64,000 nt of DNA from Strongyloides papillosus (Eukaryota > Nematoda > Chromadorea > Rhabditida > Strongyloididae), in NCBI GenBank assembly GCA_005656395.1, contig SRSI01000050.1:1302001-1366000 (forward strand), in the 5' to 3' direction. Below are positions 36,601 to 48,428 of the stretch, in pieces (the stretch's first letter is position 1; the number at the start of each line of letters is the position of its first letter). The notes below the pieces were generated by a model that was not told where the DNA came from, made no database searches, and was given only the letters and a program-made list of their open reading frames with translations. The position numbers and the translations under genes are program-made.

Positions 36601-39600
36601 ATCTTCTCTTGGTCCCGACCAAGATAGTGAAAGTGAATCAGGCATTTTTTCGGTAACCCTGATATTGTATGGTTTACCACTTGGAACATCAGATAGTGTC
36701 TTGACAAACAAAACATCAGATGACTTTCCTACACCATTTTTCCCTTCAGTCTCCACACGAATCCTGTATTCCCTATTCTTTGCCAAACCATGAAGAGTAT
36801 GGAAAGTTTTAATCATCGGAATCCTCGTTTCTCTATCTTCATTTTTCTTGGAATAAAACAAATTATAATGGGAGACATTTGTACTTCCACCACCTATCAA
36901 TGGTGGTTCCCAGGAAACATCAATACTTTCTGAATCCGATGCTTTTGCAAATAAATTTCTTACTTTCCCTGGTACTGAATCTTCTTTTTCTGTTGTTATT
37001 TTTAGCGGTTTTGATGCTTCACCTATTCCAGCATAGTTCTCTGCTGATACAGTGAAGACGTAACTTGTTTCAGCTGATAATCCATTAACGATAATAGTTG
37101 TCAATGAGGTATTTAGTGTCCTTTCTCTATTCTGCCCAATTTCTTTGTACATTATGTGGTAGCGTATGATGTCTTGATTGTTGCCGGTTGGGAGATCCCA
37201 TATCAGTTCAACGAATCTACTTCCTGTGTTGAGACTTTTTAATCCTGTCGGTTTGCCGGGTTTCTTGGGATGACCAGAGGATCCTGCTAATGCAAGTAGA
37301 GATGCTAAAGTAATTTCGTAAAATAAGATAGAAATTTATTTTAAGATTGTTAATAAGATATCAGTTAGTACACATTATCGTGAATGAGGACATAATAATT
37401 TATGTTAGATAACTAAAATTCTACATATAGTAAAAAATTCTTTGGTATCCAATGCAATTAAATCATGCTCAGACTAGTTAATAAATCATGCCGAAAAGAA
37501 TAGGAAAAAAAGATGATGTGTCGTGCTACGAATTTCCTACCATTATTATTATCTATCTCAATAGAATTGGTTGTTGAGGGCATTTGATCTATCTCGGATG
37601 TTTCAAAATCATCGTTTGAATACATTTTGTAATAAGGTAGTAGGATATCTTAAATCTACTGAAAGGATTTATGTTTTGAAAGACTTACCTGGAGTGTTAA
37701 TCATAATTTGAGCGTGACTCTCAACACTGCCGACATCATTCTCGATTACACATTGATAAACACCTTGGTCGTCTTTGACTAAACCGAGGACTTTTAAGTA
37801 ATTGTAATTAATGACAAAATACTCTGACGGTATAATGGGTTCTCCATTTTTATACCATGTTATTTTCGATTTAGGAAAACTCTCAGCTTCACAGTGAATT
37901 TCAATATCTTTTGTCTCTAGCGCAATCTCATCATCCAAAGATTTAATTATAACTGGTTTCATTCGCACATTAACTCTTGTACTTTTTTCTTCAATCTCAT
38001 TAGTATTGGAAACTTGGCATGTATACAAACCATTATCGGAAAGCTCTGCATTCTCAATTAATAATGACCCATGGCCAACTTGTTTTATCCTACTATTTGT
38101 TAGTATAACATTCTTCTCATTACTACTAGTCCCATTAATCCATTTAGTAATTGTTGCCGATGGCTTTGAAGACAAACATGGTAGAACAAATCTATCCCCC
38201 AGAACAACGTCAATCTCAGATGGTGGTGATACTGACATTGACAACATATTGTCCCCTTTATTTTGAGTATGATCCTTGAGAGTTAAAACGCCAATCTCTG
38301 ATTTCCTTTCAAAACCATCATAATGAATGATACAATAATAGGAGCCTAAATGGTTCTTCTTTACAGTTTGAATCTCTAATGTGTTCGTTTCAGGCAGGAC
38401 TTGATAATCATCTAAAATAATTATTTAATTACTTGATTTTATACTTGGATTAATTAAATTTTATGACAAATCTCTGGCTTTCCACTAATTGCATCTCATA
38501 TTTGTACAGTGTTTGGTGAAAGTTAACTGTTTAAAATAAAGTTTTTAAATGTATTATTGTGTTTTGCAGTACCATCATAATTATCCTTATACTTAATTAA
38601 CTTTTATGATATCGTATGTGGTTTGGTTTAATGGTAAAAGTTACCATGTTTATTATTTATATTCAAAGTGAATTATAAATAAAGATAGTGAAATGCATTA
38701 GATTTATTGGTCAATTAAAATGCAAATTATATCAAATTATAATCAAAACATTAAAAAATTCTGATTTACAACTATTAAGGTGCAGGTTTTTGTAAACGTT
38801 GCTTAATAAACTGTTACAACAGATACTTATACTGGTACTATTAAATTACACCCATTGTAATTTATATCTTTAATTCCAAATAATACTATAATCTTTTTAC
38901 ATTACATTTAGCTAACTATAAATTAATAATATGACGATAATTATATCAAAGTTTGAACACGTTTTTAAAAGTCAAGGTTATCTAAAGAATTCATCTATAA
39001 ACGCAATAAGTAACAAAAAGAGTGTAAGCTTTTTTCGCATACTATATATAAAAATGTAGTATGTTATTACTGTCACAAACACTAACTTGTCAAAATAAAT
39101 TAAACAAAAGTTAATCCTTCGATTATCTTTTTTTATAATAATATTGTATAAATATTTGTTAAAAGATACTTTATAAGCCGAATTATGATAAAAAGTATCA
39201 AGAAACGATTTTAAAGTGATTAATTGTAGGAATATCCTCTAATTTTCATTAAGAAAATAATCTTTTAATTCTTTTATTTTATTCTCAACTTACTGTTTGT
39301 CATTTCAATTGCCTTTTCATTGTAATACCATGAAACTGATGGATGAAAGGAGATTTCGCTTGGCCTCTAAAAAAGTATATAATTATAACAATAAGACATC
39401 AATGATAATCCTTCATATTTAAAAAACAGATGTTTCTTAAATTACTTGAAAGAGTACCAAATAAATATACTTACCAATTGGCACTCAAAAGCAACACTGT
39501 TCCCTTCAAAAACTGCCTGAGATTTAGGTTGAGAGATAAATTTCACAACTGTCGGTACTAGGAAAACGTTTCCTTTTTTGGATATAAATGACCAGAGACT

Positions 39601-41243
39601 CGATTGTTCATCTGTGATATGTACTACACATTGATACGAACCTTCATCTTCAAGAATTGCTCCTTCAATTAATAGTGAGTTGTTTGCAAGAACCAATCTA
39701 AAAACAATATGTTTAACATTTTTTTTCTTCGAATTACATATTTCTTTTATAATATATCAATTGCCAATTCGCTCTTATCATATTACATTACATATAAATA
39801 AAATTCTTAAATATGTCTTACATCTAAATCTTAGATTGAAATCTACAAATACTACCATTAATTTTGTTCATCCAAGAATTTATGCCTATTTGATTGGACT
39901 TTAAATTGCCTAAATTTGTATACACATTTTATGTGCAAAGGCCCCTAGGGTATCTAACTACAGAATAGACCAACTATTCCTTCTATATTGCATTATAATT
40001 GAACTGCTTTACTAATGAAGTGATTTCAGTATACATCAACTTAGATAACTATTTTTATAAATTACTAAAATAAATAGAATGTTTCCTTTCTATATATTCC
40101 TTAATATACTACGACAACATTGCATTTTCTAATACATATAAAATATAAATAATAAATTATTTTTAACGTAAGAGCGATAATCTTTAATGCACTTTCCACC
40201 TTTTCATATCAATAAATAAATAATTTGGCATTTTCGAAGATGATAGTAAATTGATAACTCACTAACTCAAATAAACTATTAACTAAAAGAGTAGAGTTTT
40301 CTTTAATTTTCCTGATAGATTTAATCTTTACATTTCCCTTGGCATATCATAACATAATATAAAAGTAACTATTAAAAAGAACAATTCCTTATATAATAAA
40401 AGTGGGGAAATAATACAAATGTTAAATCATGCATGTTCTTTCTTAACAACAATGACCATTGTCGACGTTTACACACAAATTGACTATAAATGAATAAGGA
40501 AAAATACTACAAAATTTCTCATTTACAAGTACAACAGCTGCATGAGAGAAGATACACTTCCAAAACAAAGAGTAAATTGCAATGAATAAATTTAACTCCC
40601 CCAATATGACATTTATAATTTACTTTTTATAAATGCAGTATATTGTTGACAAATTTTTCAATGGATGTTATTAAAACTTACATCCTCCCGGTACTCCGTA
40701 GTGAATTTACAATCAAACCATCTTTTCTCCACTCAATTTTTGTATCAATCTTATCCCTTTTGTCAACTGAGAATTCACAATCTAACATCAGAGTATCATT
40801 ACTTTTTGCAAGTTGACTTTCGGGTTGCCTCAAAAATCGGAAATTTAACTGTCGATCATCTATAATAATAAAAAAGATTAGGAGAGTCAGGTTATTATAT
40901 TATTAATAAGTTAACATAGTCCTGTGCTTCTTTACATTGTTAAAACTCATCTTAAGACATATGGTGAATTAACAGATGATGAATCATATTAAAAATGATA
41001 AAGCGCCAAAAACACAATGAAAAAGCAAAATATCATGTTGTATTTGTAATAAAATTATGTAAAAAAAAAGTTTGAGAAAAGGTTTTGTAACATACCATTT
41101 ACAGTTGGCCTTACTTCTCGTTTCCTTGCTATATGCCGTATTGAATGATATTGAGTAATTGCTCCATTTGATAAGAAGATCAATGTGCAAATATAAAATA
41201 TACTAACGTAATAAATTAAAAGAAATATTGAAGCTATAATCAT
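33611..41243 (-). CDS. unc-40: Netrin receptor UNC-40/DCC/neogenin
   Basis: Exons, 5' to 3': 41096-41243, 40682-40859, 39475-39697, 39294-39366, 37689-38411, optional 37541-37648, 34572-37283 and 33611-34353. Phases agree and give 1599 residues (1635 with the optional exon). An N-terminal hydrophobic segment is followed by four immunoglobulin domains (Cys pairs such as DCEFS and YQCVV) and six fibronectin III domains (about residues 455-1085). A transmembrane helix lies near 1112-1140. The cytoplasmic tail carries a P1-like DLWI (near 1179), Pro-rich SPPP and a C-terminal P3-like helix (EEINSEMESLNTMI). This is the DCC family layout. UNC-40 guides axons and cells towards netrin (UNC-6). The tail is longer than in C. 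elegans. The 1.3-kb introns between Ig exons hold no gene. Confidence 0.93.
37541..37648 (-). other. unc-40: Candidate cassette exon of unc-40
   Basis: This 108-nt open segment is flanked by an AAG acceptor and a GTAGG donor, with phase 1 on both sides. It can be skipped or included without changing the frame. It would insert 36 acidic residues (including YYKMYSNDDFETSEIDQMP) between Ig4 and the first fibronectin domain. The intron to the upstream exon would be a typical 40 nt. No stop is present in the needed frame, whereas the nearby TTTCAG acceptor would lead into a stop. Confidence 0.5.
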
Positions 41244-42156
41244 CAAAACACATTATTAATTAATTTTTATTGGATGTTCAACTAACCAAATAATTTCATT
41301 ATTATATTGATATATAGAAAAACTAATTTTGAAGAATCGTTATTTTATACTTGCAGAAAGAATTATAGAGTAAAATATAATGATTATGTTTGAGGCATAC
41401 CTGAAAGGACATTAATACATTAAAGTTTTTATCGAACCATTATAATAGAAACGATGACATAGTTGGAGAAAAATGAAATACGATATAGGGCAGATGTGTT
41501 TATTAACATAAAAACTAATTATATTTATTGAATTTATAAAATTATAACAAAAGACGGGATAAAAAAAACCATAATTCTCATAGGAATAATTTTATTTTAA
41601 AAATAGCACTGAGAAAGTAGGAAGGAATGACCGGATGGAAAATAAAATCGTTAATTATTAAAATTAAAGCTAAAAAAATATGTAATACATCAATTGTACA
41701 AAAAAAAATGTGTTTCCAAGTAGCATAAAAGAAAATAAATAATAAAATAATTTGACAAAAATTCAGGCAATACATCAAAAATTGTTCTTGAAGACAACTA
41801 ATGGGCATCTCAAAGTTTCTTTTAAAAACAAACACGCCTACCACCAGTGTCCGCAATTAATAGACTTTGGCTCCAATCCATCTTAACTGGAATGATCGTG
41901 CAATCTTTCCTCTCTATCTCTCTATGCACCACCATACATTATAATTCTTACGCGTTTCTTTATCTATAGACCTTAATAAGAGCTGCCACCAAAATAATGC
42001 TTTGTCCTGACACGATTACTTGTCTACATGAATTACATGTAATAAAAGTATGTTACTGAAACTGGTATTAGAAACACTCTCCAAAGAGAGCTTTATTTTT
42101 GGTAATGTGTGTACATGTATTCTTTTAATTTTCATACATCCTGAATATACATTTTA

Positions 42157-42166
42157 ATTTGGCGCT
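42157..42166 (+). promoter_or_regulatory. E2F-like site upstream of NUP153
   Basis: TTTGGCGC matches the E2F consensus TTTSGCGC and lies about 460 bp before the NUP153 start. A single match in a promoter-size region is weak evidence. Confidence 0.25.
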
Positions 42167-42293
42167 TCATTTTTATTCGTGTATTCGTTGTTAAAAATTA
42201 GTAACTGTTCCCCATTTTTTCTTTAGTGAGAAAGCACTTCGTAGAGTTATGACGCGTTCTTTAAAGAGTTTTTTTTTTATGAAAATGTGATTT

Positions 42294-42316
42294 GTACCAC
42301 GTATATCGTGGGGTAC
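42294..42316. repeat. Bulged inverted repeat (hairpin)
   Basis: GTACCACG (42294-42301) pairs with CGTG plus GTAC (42307-42316), with a 2-nt GG bulge and a 5-nt loop. It stands out from AT-rich flanks. It could be an RNA hairpin in a 5' UTR or a binding site. Confidence 0.45.
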
Positions 42317-42608
42317 GAAACTTTGGTATATTGCGTATAATTAATTTTATGAATATTCCTTTCCTGTTTAGAATTACGGTACCTCACATTTTACATTTAT
42401 TCAAATTTTTAGTTATAAAACATGGCATTTTAAGGATTGTTTTTTTTTACACATTTGAGAATGTCATTGAAAACTTATTTTTACTGTTAGCAAATATCAT
42501 AAGGTTTTGTTATGCTTTTATTATTAAATACATGTTTTGTTTGCGTTTTGTTTGTACTACAAATAATATTTAATAATAATACTTGTAACCTTTCCACTAA
42601 ACTTTAAA

Positions 42609-42619
42609 TTTATTTTAGG
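42609..42619 (+). promoter_or_regulatory. Candidate spliced-leader acceptor at the NUP153 start
   Basis: TTATTTTAG followed by a single G and then the ATG. An acceptor this close to the start is typical of trans-spliced nematode mRNAs. Confidence 0.4.
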
Positions 42620-45600
42620 ATGAATTCACAAAATGATAAATCGAATTCTGGATGGTATAAGTCACTGTGTAAATATATCAACAGTATAAATTCAGTAAAA
42701 ACTGGTTCTGATCCAAACCCTGGGGAGCTTTCAAACAGTGATTGTACTAAACCTAATTCACCAGTGAATGATAACAAAAGAAATTTTGCTTATTTAACTC
42801 CAAAGGCAGAGCGTTATTCTGAGGGAAAATCTCAACCAAATTTGGAATATAAAAGTGTTTTTAAATCTAATACGGTAGGTAGTTAAAATTTTTAAAATAC
42901 GTAGCATTAGCAATGGTAGTTAGGCCTTAGAATTACATAATTAAGTGTTTTGAATTAGAGTAGCTAGGTAGTGAAATCTAACAAAATGTAGAAATGAGGT
43001 AATTGAGAGAAAATCTCTTCTTATATACTAATTTCAATTGGTATTACGCAATCCATTCTTTAGCTTCCTCGTTTCCCGCTAAAGATTACCAAAATAAAGA
43101 AAAACAAACTATGAAAGTACCATATTAAGATACCTCACCGAAATGTCTTACTCTGTGTTTGTTTATGTAACTAATACTATTATTTTTAGCGGAAGCGCCA
43201 GTTTTTAACGTCACCAAGTGAAACAAGAACAGGAACTGATAGAAAATGGCTTAAGCTGGATGAGGATACATCTCGTGATAGTATACATGTGGACACACCT
43301 CACCCATTCATAAAAAACTCTAGGTTGTTGGAGCACTCAAGAGATGTAGAAGAAAATGATTTAAGGATTAAATTCCTCGAGGAGGAAAAGGATTTACTAA
43401 GGCGTTCAATTTCACATTTGATTCATGAAGAAGTCAAAAAGATTGCTGATATAGATAACAGATCACCTTTTGGATGTTTATCAAAGAGGACTTCACCCTC
43501 TATGTTCGCATATACTGCATCTAGTCGTTTGAATAATGAGAAGAAAAGTCTTTTCACACCAACGAGAGCTCATCTTTTAGCTACGAATGTTAGTAAAACA
43601 AGTTTTTCAAGGTGGAATAAACCATTGAGATTGAACGGTAAACCACAGGTAAATAATACTAAAGATAAGGATACTGCTGAAAAAGAGGGTGAGAAAGTTG
43701 AAGAAAAAAAGCCTGCCAAAAGAAAGAATGTGTTCAGTGCAAATTTCGACGATGATGAGGTCTTTGAAAGAAAGGTTTCCAAAAAAGATACTTCCGAGGA
43801 TTCTGTGGTACTTGTTCAAAAACCAAAAGTTACAAATTTGGCTTATACTTTTTCAAGTCCCTTAAATCGTGGTCCTTTATGTTCAAAATGTAAGGGTCCT
43901 GTAGAGAGTAAAGATATTAATGACAGTGGTAATTTGTCTAAGAATGAAGATAAAAATTCAGATTCTGAAGTCTCGGCTGCATCATCGCCAGACTACACAA
44001 AGGAGTTGGCAACTGAGACCACATTCCCTGAGAAGACTACATCCAAATTGTGGTCATGTCAAGCTTGTTTTGTTAACAATAGTGAAGATAAAAATGAATG
44101 TGATTGCTGTAAAACTCCAAGGGGTGAAGTGTTACCAGCGCCAGCTTCTGTTCCTTCAAAAGACTGGAGTTGTCCAGATTGTTTTGTTAAGAATAAAGAA
44201 TCCGATTCAAGGTGTGTATGTTGTACAGCAATGAAACCGGGTACAGCTAGTAAACCAGCTCCTGAAGGAAATAAGAAATGGGTTTGTGATACTTGTATGG
44301 TACAAAACGATGCGGATAAAACTAACTGTGTTTGTTGTGATACTCCAAAGGTTCCTTCAAAAGCACCAGAAAGTAAACCAGCACAAAAAACTCTCCAAGC
44401 AACTACATTTTTGCCAGCAACCAGTAGTAATTTCTCCTTTGGTTTTTCAGCTGCTCCAGCAAAAAGTGATGGAAACACTTCTTCAAGTATCTTTGGAACA
44501 GCACCCAGTACAACAACTACTACTACCGCTCCCAGCATATTCGGAATTTCTAGTAGTGAGAACAAAGCCCCTGAAAAAAGTAATACCGACAGTCCTTCAA
44601 ATACTTCTACATTAAACACTAGTGCTTTATCAAATGAAAAAACAGAAAACAAGGAAGCACCAGCACCTAGCTTTTCTTTTGGTTTAAAAACTACGGATCC
44701 AGCTCCATCTATTTTTAAATCTCCAGATGCTCCAAAGTTAAATCCATTTTCAAGTACAACTACAGTTGCAGATAGTGCAACTAAAAGTAACACATCATCT
44801 ATATTTGGTACAACTCTCTCCTCTACCCAAGATCCTTCTACTTCATCAGTAAATACTACATTAAATAACACAAATAATGGAACCGAAACCAAGAACAGTT
44901 CATCCCTATTTGATAGTTCAGTTAAAAGTAGTCCTTCTAAACCTTCGTTATTTGGTACTTCAAGTAAGCCAGCAGAATTGGGTGCTACTTCTATTTTTGG
45001 TAGTGCAAAGGTAAATGAATCTCTTGCAAAACCATTATTTGGAACAACAAAACCCTTAGAAACAGGTGGAACGTCGTTGTTTGGTTCAAGTGTAACTGCC
45101 ACACCAAGCAACACTTCAATCCTTGATTCTTCAAAGCCAAGCTTATTTTCAATGGATAAAAAGAATGAGGTTAGTGCAACTTCATTATTTGGTGTTAAAC
45201 CGGAAGGAAACAATTCAACAACAACATTACCAACACTTTTTGGATCGTCTTCCCAACAACCTGTAAATAGTAACAATCAATTATCATTGTTTAACTCTAG
45301 TGGGAACAATGGAACGGCTCCTACAAGTAGTCTTTTTGGACAACAACAACCTAATTCATGTGGGACGACGAACAATTTATTCCAATCTTCGTTTTCTCAA
45401 CCACTAACCAATAATGTACCACCACCAAATCCTTTTGGATCTACAACAAATAATTCTAGTGTAACATGTGCTTTTGGTTCATCGGCCCCCGCCACTCAAC
45501 AACAACCAACTGGTTTCAATTTCGGAATGTCTGAGCCAGCCCCAAAGAACCCTTCTATGGGATTCAATTTCGGTGCCCCAGCACAAAATAACTCTACAAT

Positions 45601-45811
45601 GATGGGAGGTATAAATGAAAATAAAGGCTTCGACTTTGGATCGGCTCCTCAGGCATTCGATTTCACAAATAGAAGCTCCAGTTTTCAGTTTGGTTCAACG
45701 AATTCTGTGGCAAACGTCTTCTCGTTATCTCCTGCCTCCAGTGCTGCCCCATCACCGATTGTTGGGAGGAGGATTGCTCAAGCAAAAAGAAGAGGGGTAA
45801 GGAGAAATTAA
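42620..45811 (+). CDS. npp-7: Nucleoporin NUP153 (RanBP2 zinc fingers, FG repeats)
   Basis: Exons 42620-42874 and 43190-45811 (315-nt phase-0 intron) give 958 residues. Three RanBP2-type zinc fingers lie at about residues 372-398, 409-436 and 447-473, each with W-x-C-x2-C and a later C-x2-C (for example WSCQACF, CDCC). They are followed by about 460 residues rich in FG motifs (SLFG, SIFG, FNFG). The C-terminus ends in a basic RRIAQAKRRGVRRN, as in NUP153. NUP153 sits in the nuclear basket of the pore, binds Ran through its fingers and importins through FG repeats. Vertebrate NUP153 has four fingers, so this one is slightly reduced. Confidence 0.92.
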
Positions 45812-45977
45812 TTTTTATTATTGTAGATGACATGAATTAAAATTTTTATTAAGTTTTTATTGTTTAATTACAAAGTTATCTTTCTACGTCTTTTATTTTT
45901 TTTCCCTTATTTTCTGAATCTTGATTGTTGTGTATTTGATATTTCATAAAAGATTATAAAGCTTCGTGGTTAACCTT

Positions 45978-47255
45978 TTATTTGGGTTGGAGAAGTTTCA
46001 TTTCTTGGACGTTGTACCCGTCAGGTAGTTTGTCTATCCACTTCGAAAATAGGGCCTGTTTTTCATCTATTGAGTTTGGTGATATTAGTTCGGATAATGT
46101 TGTGATATTTGTAAACATCACTTCAGGAGGCAGTTCTTTGAATTTTTTTATCACCTCAACACTTTCTGCGGGGTTTCCATTGTACAGTAAGGCAACAGCC
46201 AAATTATTCGCCACAGCCGGATCGGTATCGTTTGTTCTTGAAATATTTTGCAACTGTTCCTGAGCATACGAATAATTGCCATTAAAAATAGCCCGCAAAC
46301 ACTTATGGAGATAGTATTGTGTTGCTCCACCCTGAGGATTTAATTCACTAATAAATTTTTCCATCGTTTTTTCATCACCAATCGTTATTGCTAATCGTGT
46401 TAACATCTGCAGAATTTGCTTTCTCAAATTTTCATCTTTCATATTTAAAAGAAGATCACTATAAACTTCAAAAGATAAACGAGTTTGTTTTAAGAAATAT
46501 AGTGTACGTGCTTTCATTAATTCTACAGAAAGGAGACGTTTATTCCAGTCTTCTGTGAATGGCTCCATTTCACTGTTGGTTTTCAAGAATTCGATAACTC
46601 TTTTTACACCACTTTCTAGTTGATTGATTCTTGGAATGCATTCCCATGGATTTGTAGAATATTTTAAATATTCAGCATGGCATAATCTCAATGAAAAAGG
46701 TACTAGGGAACAATGTTCTAATTCAACACTTTTCAACTTTTGGTGGAATGATGCGTAAAATTCTGGAATATCTAGATCTATGAAAGGAGTGATTTCATCA
46801 ATGAGAATACTATATTCTTTCAAACCCATTAATATTTGGAACCGAATCGAATATAAATTTAGTATTTGAAACAATACATTCGGATCATCTTCAATTTTTT
46901 CACAATTTTCAAAAATATTTAAAATTAATTTTTGACACATATTGGCGGCAGAACGAAGATGTTTTTTTTTCTAAATTCATTAAAGTAAACTACTTTTTTT
47001 ACTTACAATCAGTTCATTAATACCGTTAATATCTTCCGAAACAACTGGGCGTGATAGATTTACACCTAGCAAACTACAGGCAGCATCTTTAACTGTATCA
47101 GGTAAAATGTGAATATTTTTGGATAGCAAGAATGAAAGATTAGAACTAGGAGGTGAATCAAAATTATTCTCTATATTGAATCTATTAACTCCTTTAATTG
47201 GATTAATCCAGAAGAATAAATGTCTTTTTTCATAAAGTTGGTTGATAGAGGGCAT
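45978..47255 (-). CDS. TRAPPC12: TRAPP complex subunit 12 (TPR protein)
   Basis: Exons 47007-47255 and 45978-46970 (36-nt phase-0 intron) give 413 residues. Family landmarks include SLVPFSLRLCHAEYLKY followed by NPWECIPRINQL, a series of TPR-like helices, DPAVANNLAVALLYNGNPAE, and the end segment TNITTLSELISPNS with KQALFSKW. These match the C-terminal TPR half of TRAPPC12. The protein is shorter than the human one, which has a long disordered N-terminus. It would act in TRAPPIII, in ER-Golgi trafficking and autophagy. It starts head-to-head with PPIL4 with 127 bp between the start codons. Confidence 0.85.
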
Positions 47256-47382
47256 AACAAAACTTAGAATTGTTAATTTTGTAATTATTTAGCTGTTGTT
47301 GTACACACGCAACTCCAAATATCGCTCTAAGAATTAAGTTAAATTTAAAATTTACATTTTGTTTATTTATTAACTTTTGTAC
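47256..47382. promoter_or_regulatory. Short bidirectional promoter, TRAPPC12 / PPIL4
   Basis: The divergent start codons are 127 bp apart, so both promoters must overlap here unless one mRNA starts inside the other gene. A TTCTAAG acceptor-like site lies just upstream of the TRAPPC12 start on the minus strand. Confidence 0.5.
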
Positions 47383-48428
47383 ATGGCTGTTTTAATTGAG
47401 ACAACACTTGGTGATATTGTAGTTGATTTATTTGTTAAGGAAAAACCGAAAAGTTGTTTGAATTTCATTAAATTATGTAAAGCAAAATATTATAATAATT
47501 GCCAGTTTTTTTCTATACAAGTATGTTTTGATTAATATTGTTTTAAATATATTCTTAGAATAATTTTATAGCCCAAACAGGAGATCCAACAAATACAGGA
47601 AATGGAGGGGAATGTATTTATAGTTTAATTGGAGAAAGTAACTCAAGGTATATGGAAATGGATTTTTTTCCTAAACTAAAACACATCCGTAAAGGAACTA
47701 TTTCATTTGTCAACAATGGACATGATGAAATAGGTAGTCAATTTTTCTTTACTCTCTCAGAGAATCTCAGTTACCTTGACGGAAAACATAATGTCTTTGG
47801 TCATGTCAGTGAAGGTTTAGATGTAATTGATAAATTAAATGCTCAAGTTTGTGGAGAAAAAACAAATTGCCCTTATCGTGACATCAGAATAGCACATACA
47901 ATCATACTTGACGATCCATATGATGATCCAAAAGGTTTCCGTTCACGTGAATCTCCACCACCTGGTCTCGATTTCTTCCAACCTAATAAAATTGCCCTAG
48001 ATGAAGATATCGACAACGATAACATTCTCAGTGAAAGTGAATTAATTAAGGAAATCGAAAAACAGGATATGAATGCGCAGGCACAAATACTTGAAATGGT
48101 GGGTGATTTACACCATGCTGATGAGAAACCACCAGATAATGTACTTTTCGTGTGTAAATTAAACCCTATCACTTCCGATGAAGATTTGATGATAATTTTC
48201 TCTAGGTTTGGGAAGATTATTGATTGTGAAGTTATTAGAGATAGGAGAACCGGAAATTCATTACAGTATGCTTTTATTGCCTTTGAGACCCCACAGCAAT
48301 GTGAGAATGCCTTTTTCAAGATGGATAATGTTGTTATTGATGATCGTAGAATACATGTAGACTTTTCTCAATCGGTGGCTAAGAATTATCAATGGAAACG
48401 GGGTGATTCTAGAAAAGCTAGACGTTGA
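47383..48428 (+). CDS. sig-7: Cyclophilin-RRM protein PPIL4
   Basis: Exons 47383-47520 and 47559-48428 (38-nt phase-0 intron) give 335 residues. A cyclophilin domain spans residues 1-160: [59 protein letters not shown]. An RRM spans about 235-315, with RNP motifs VLFVCKLNP and QYAFIAFET. Between them lies an acidic DEDIDNDN stretch. The architecture is that of PPIL4, known in C. elegans as sig-7, a nuclear protein linked to RNA polymerase II elongation and small-RNA silencing. Part of the basic C-terminal tail found in other PPIL4 proteins is missing; the protein ends in [10 protein letters not shown]. Confidence 0.92.

Larger units (their letters stand above)
41244..42619. other. Divergent promoter region, unc-40 / NUP153
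   Basis: 1.4 kb between unc-40 (minus) and the nucleoporin gene (plus). It is less AT-rich around 41830-42320 than most intergenic DNA here. It contains an E2F-like TTTGGCGC (about 42157) and a near-perfect hairpin at 42294-42316. A 93-codon plus frame at 42292-42573 is Phe/Ile-rich and not convincing as a gene. Confidence 0.45.

Noticed and set aside
41578..41856. 92-codon minus-strand frame near the unc-40 start
   Set aside because: Considered as an alternative unc-40 first exon, but it has no donor in the right phase and is low complexity; the exon at 41096-41243 fits the phase.
42292..42573. 93-codon hydrophobic plus-strand frame before NUP153
   Set aside because: Overlaps the hairpin and promoter region, is dominated by Phe/Ile/Leu, and no splice or domain evidence supports it.
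44059..45276. 405-codon minus-strand open frame opposite the NUP153 gene
   Set aside because: It mirrors the biased FG-repeat and zinc-finger codons of the plus strand; its translation is repetitive and matches no family.
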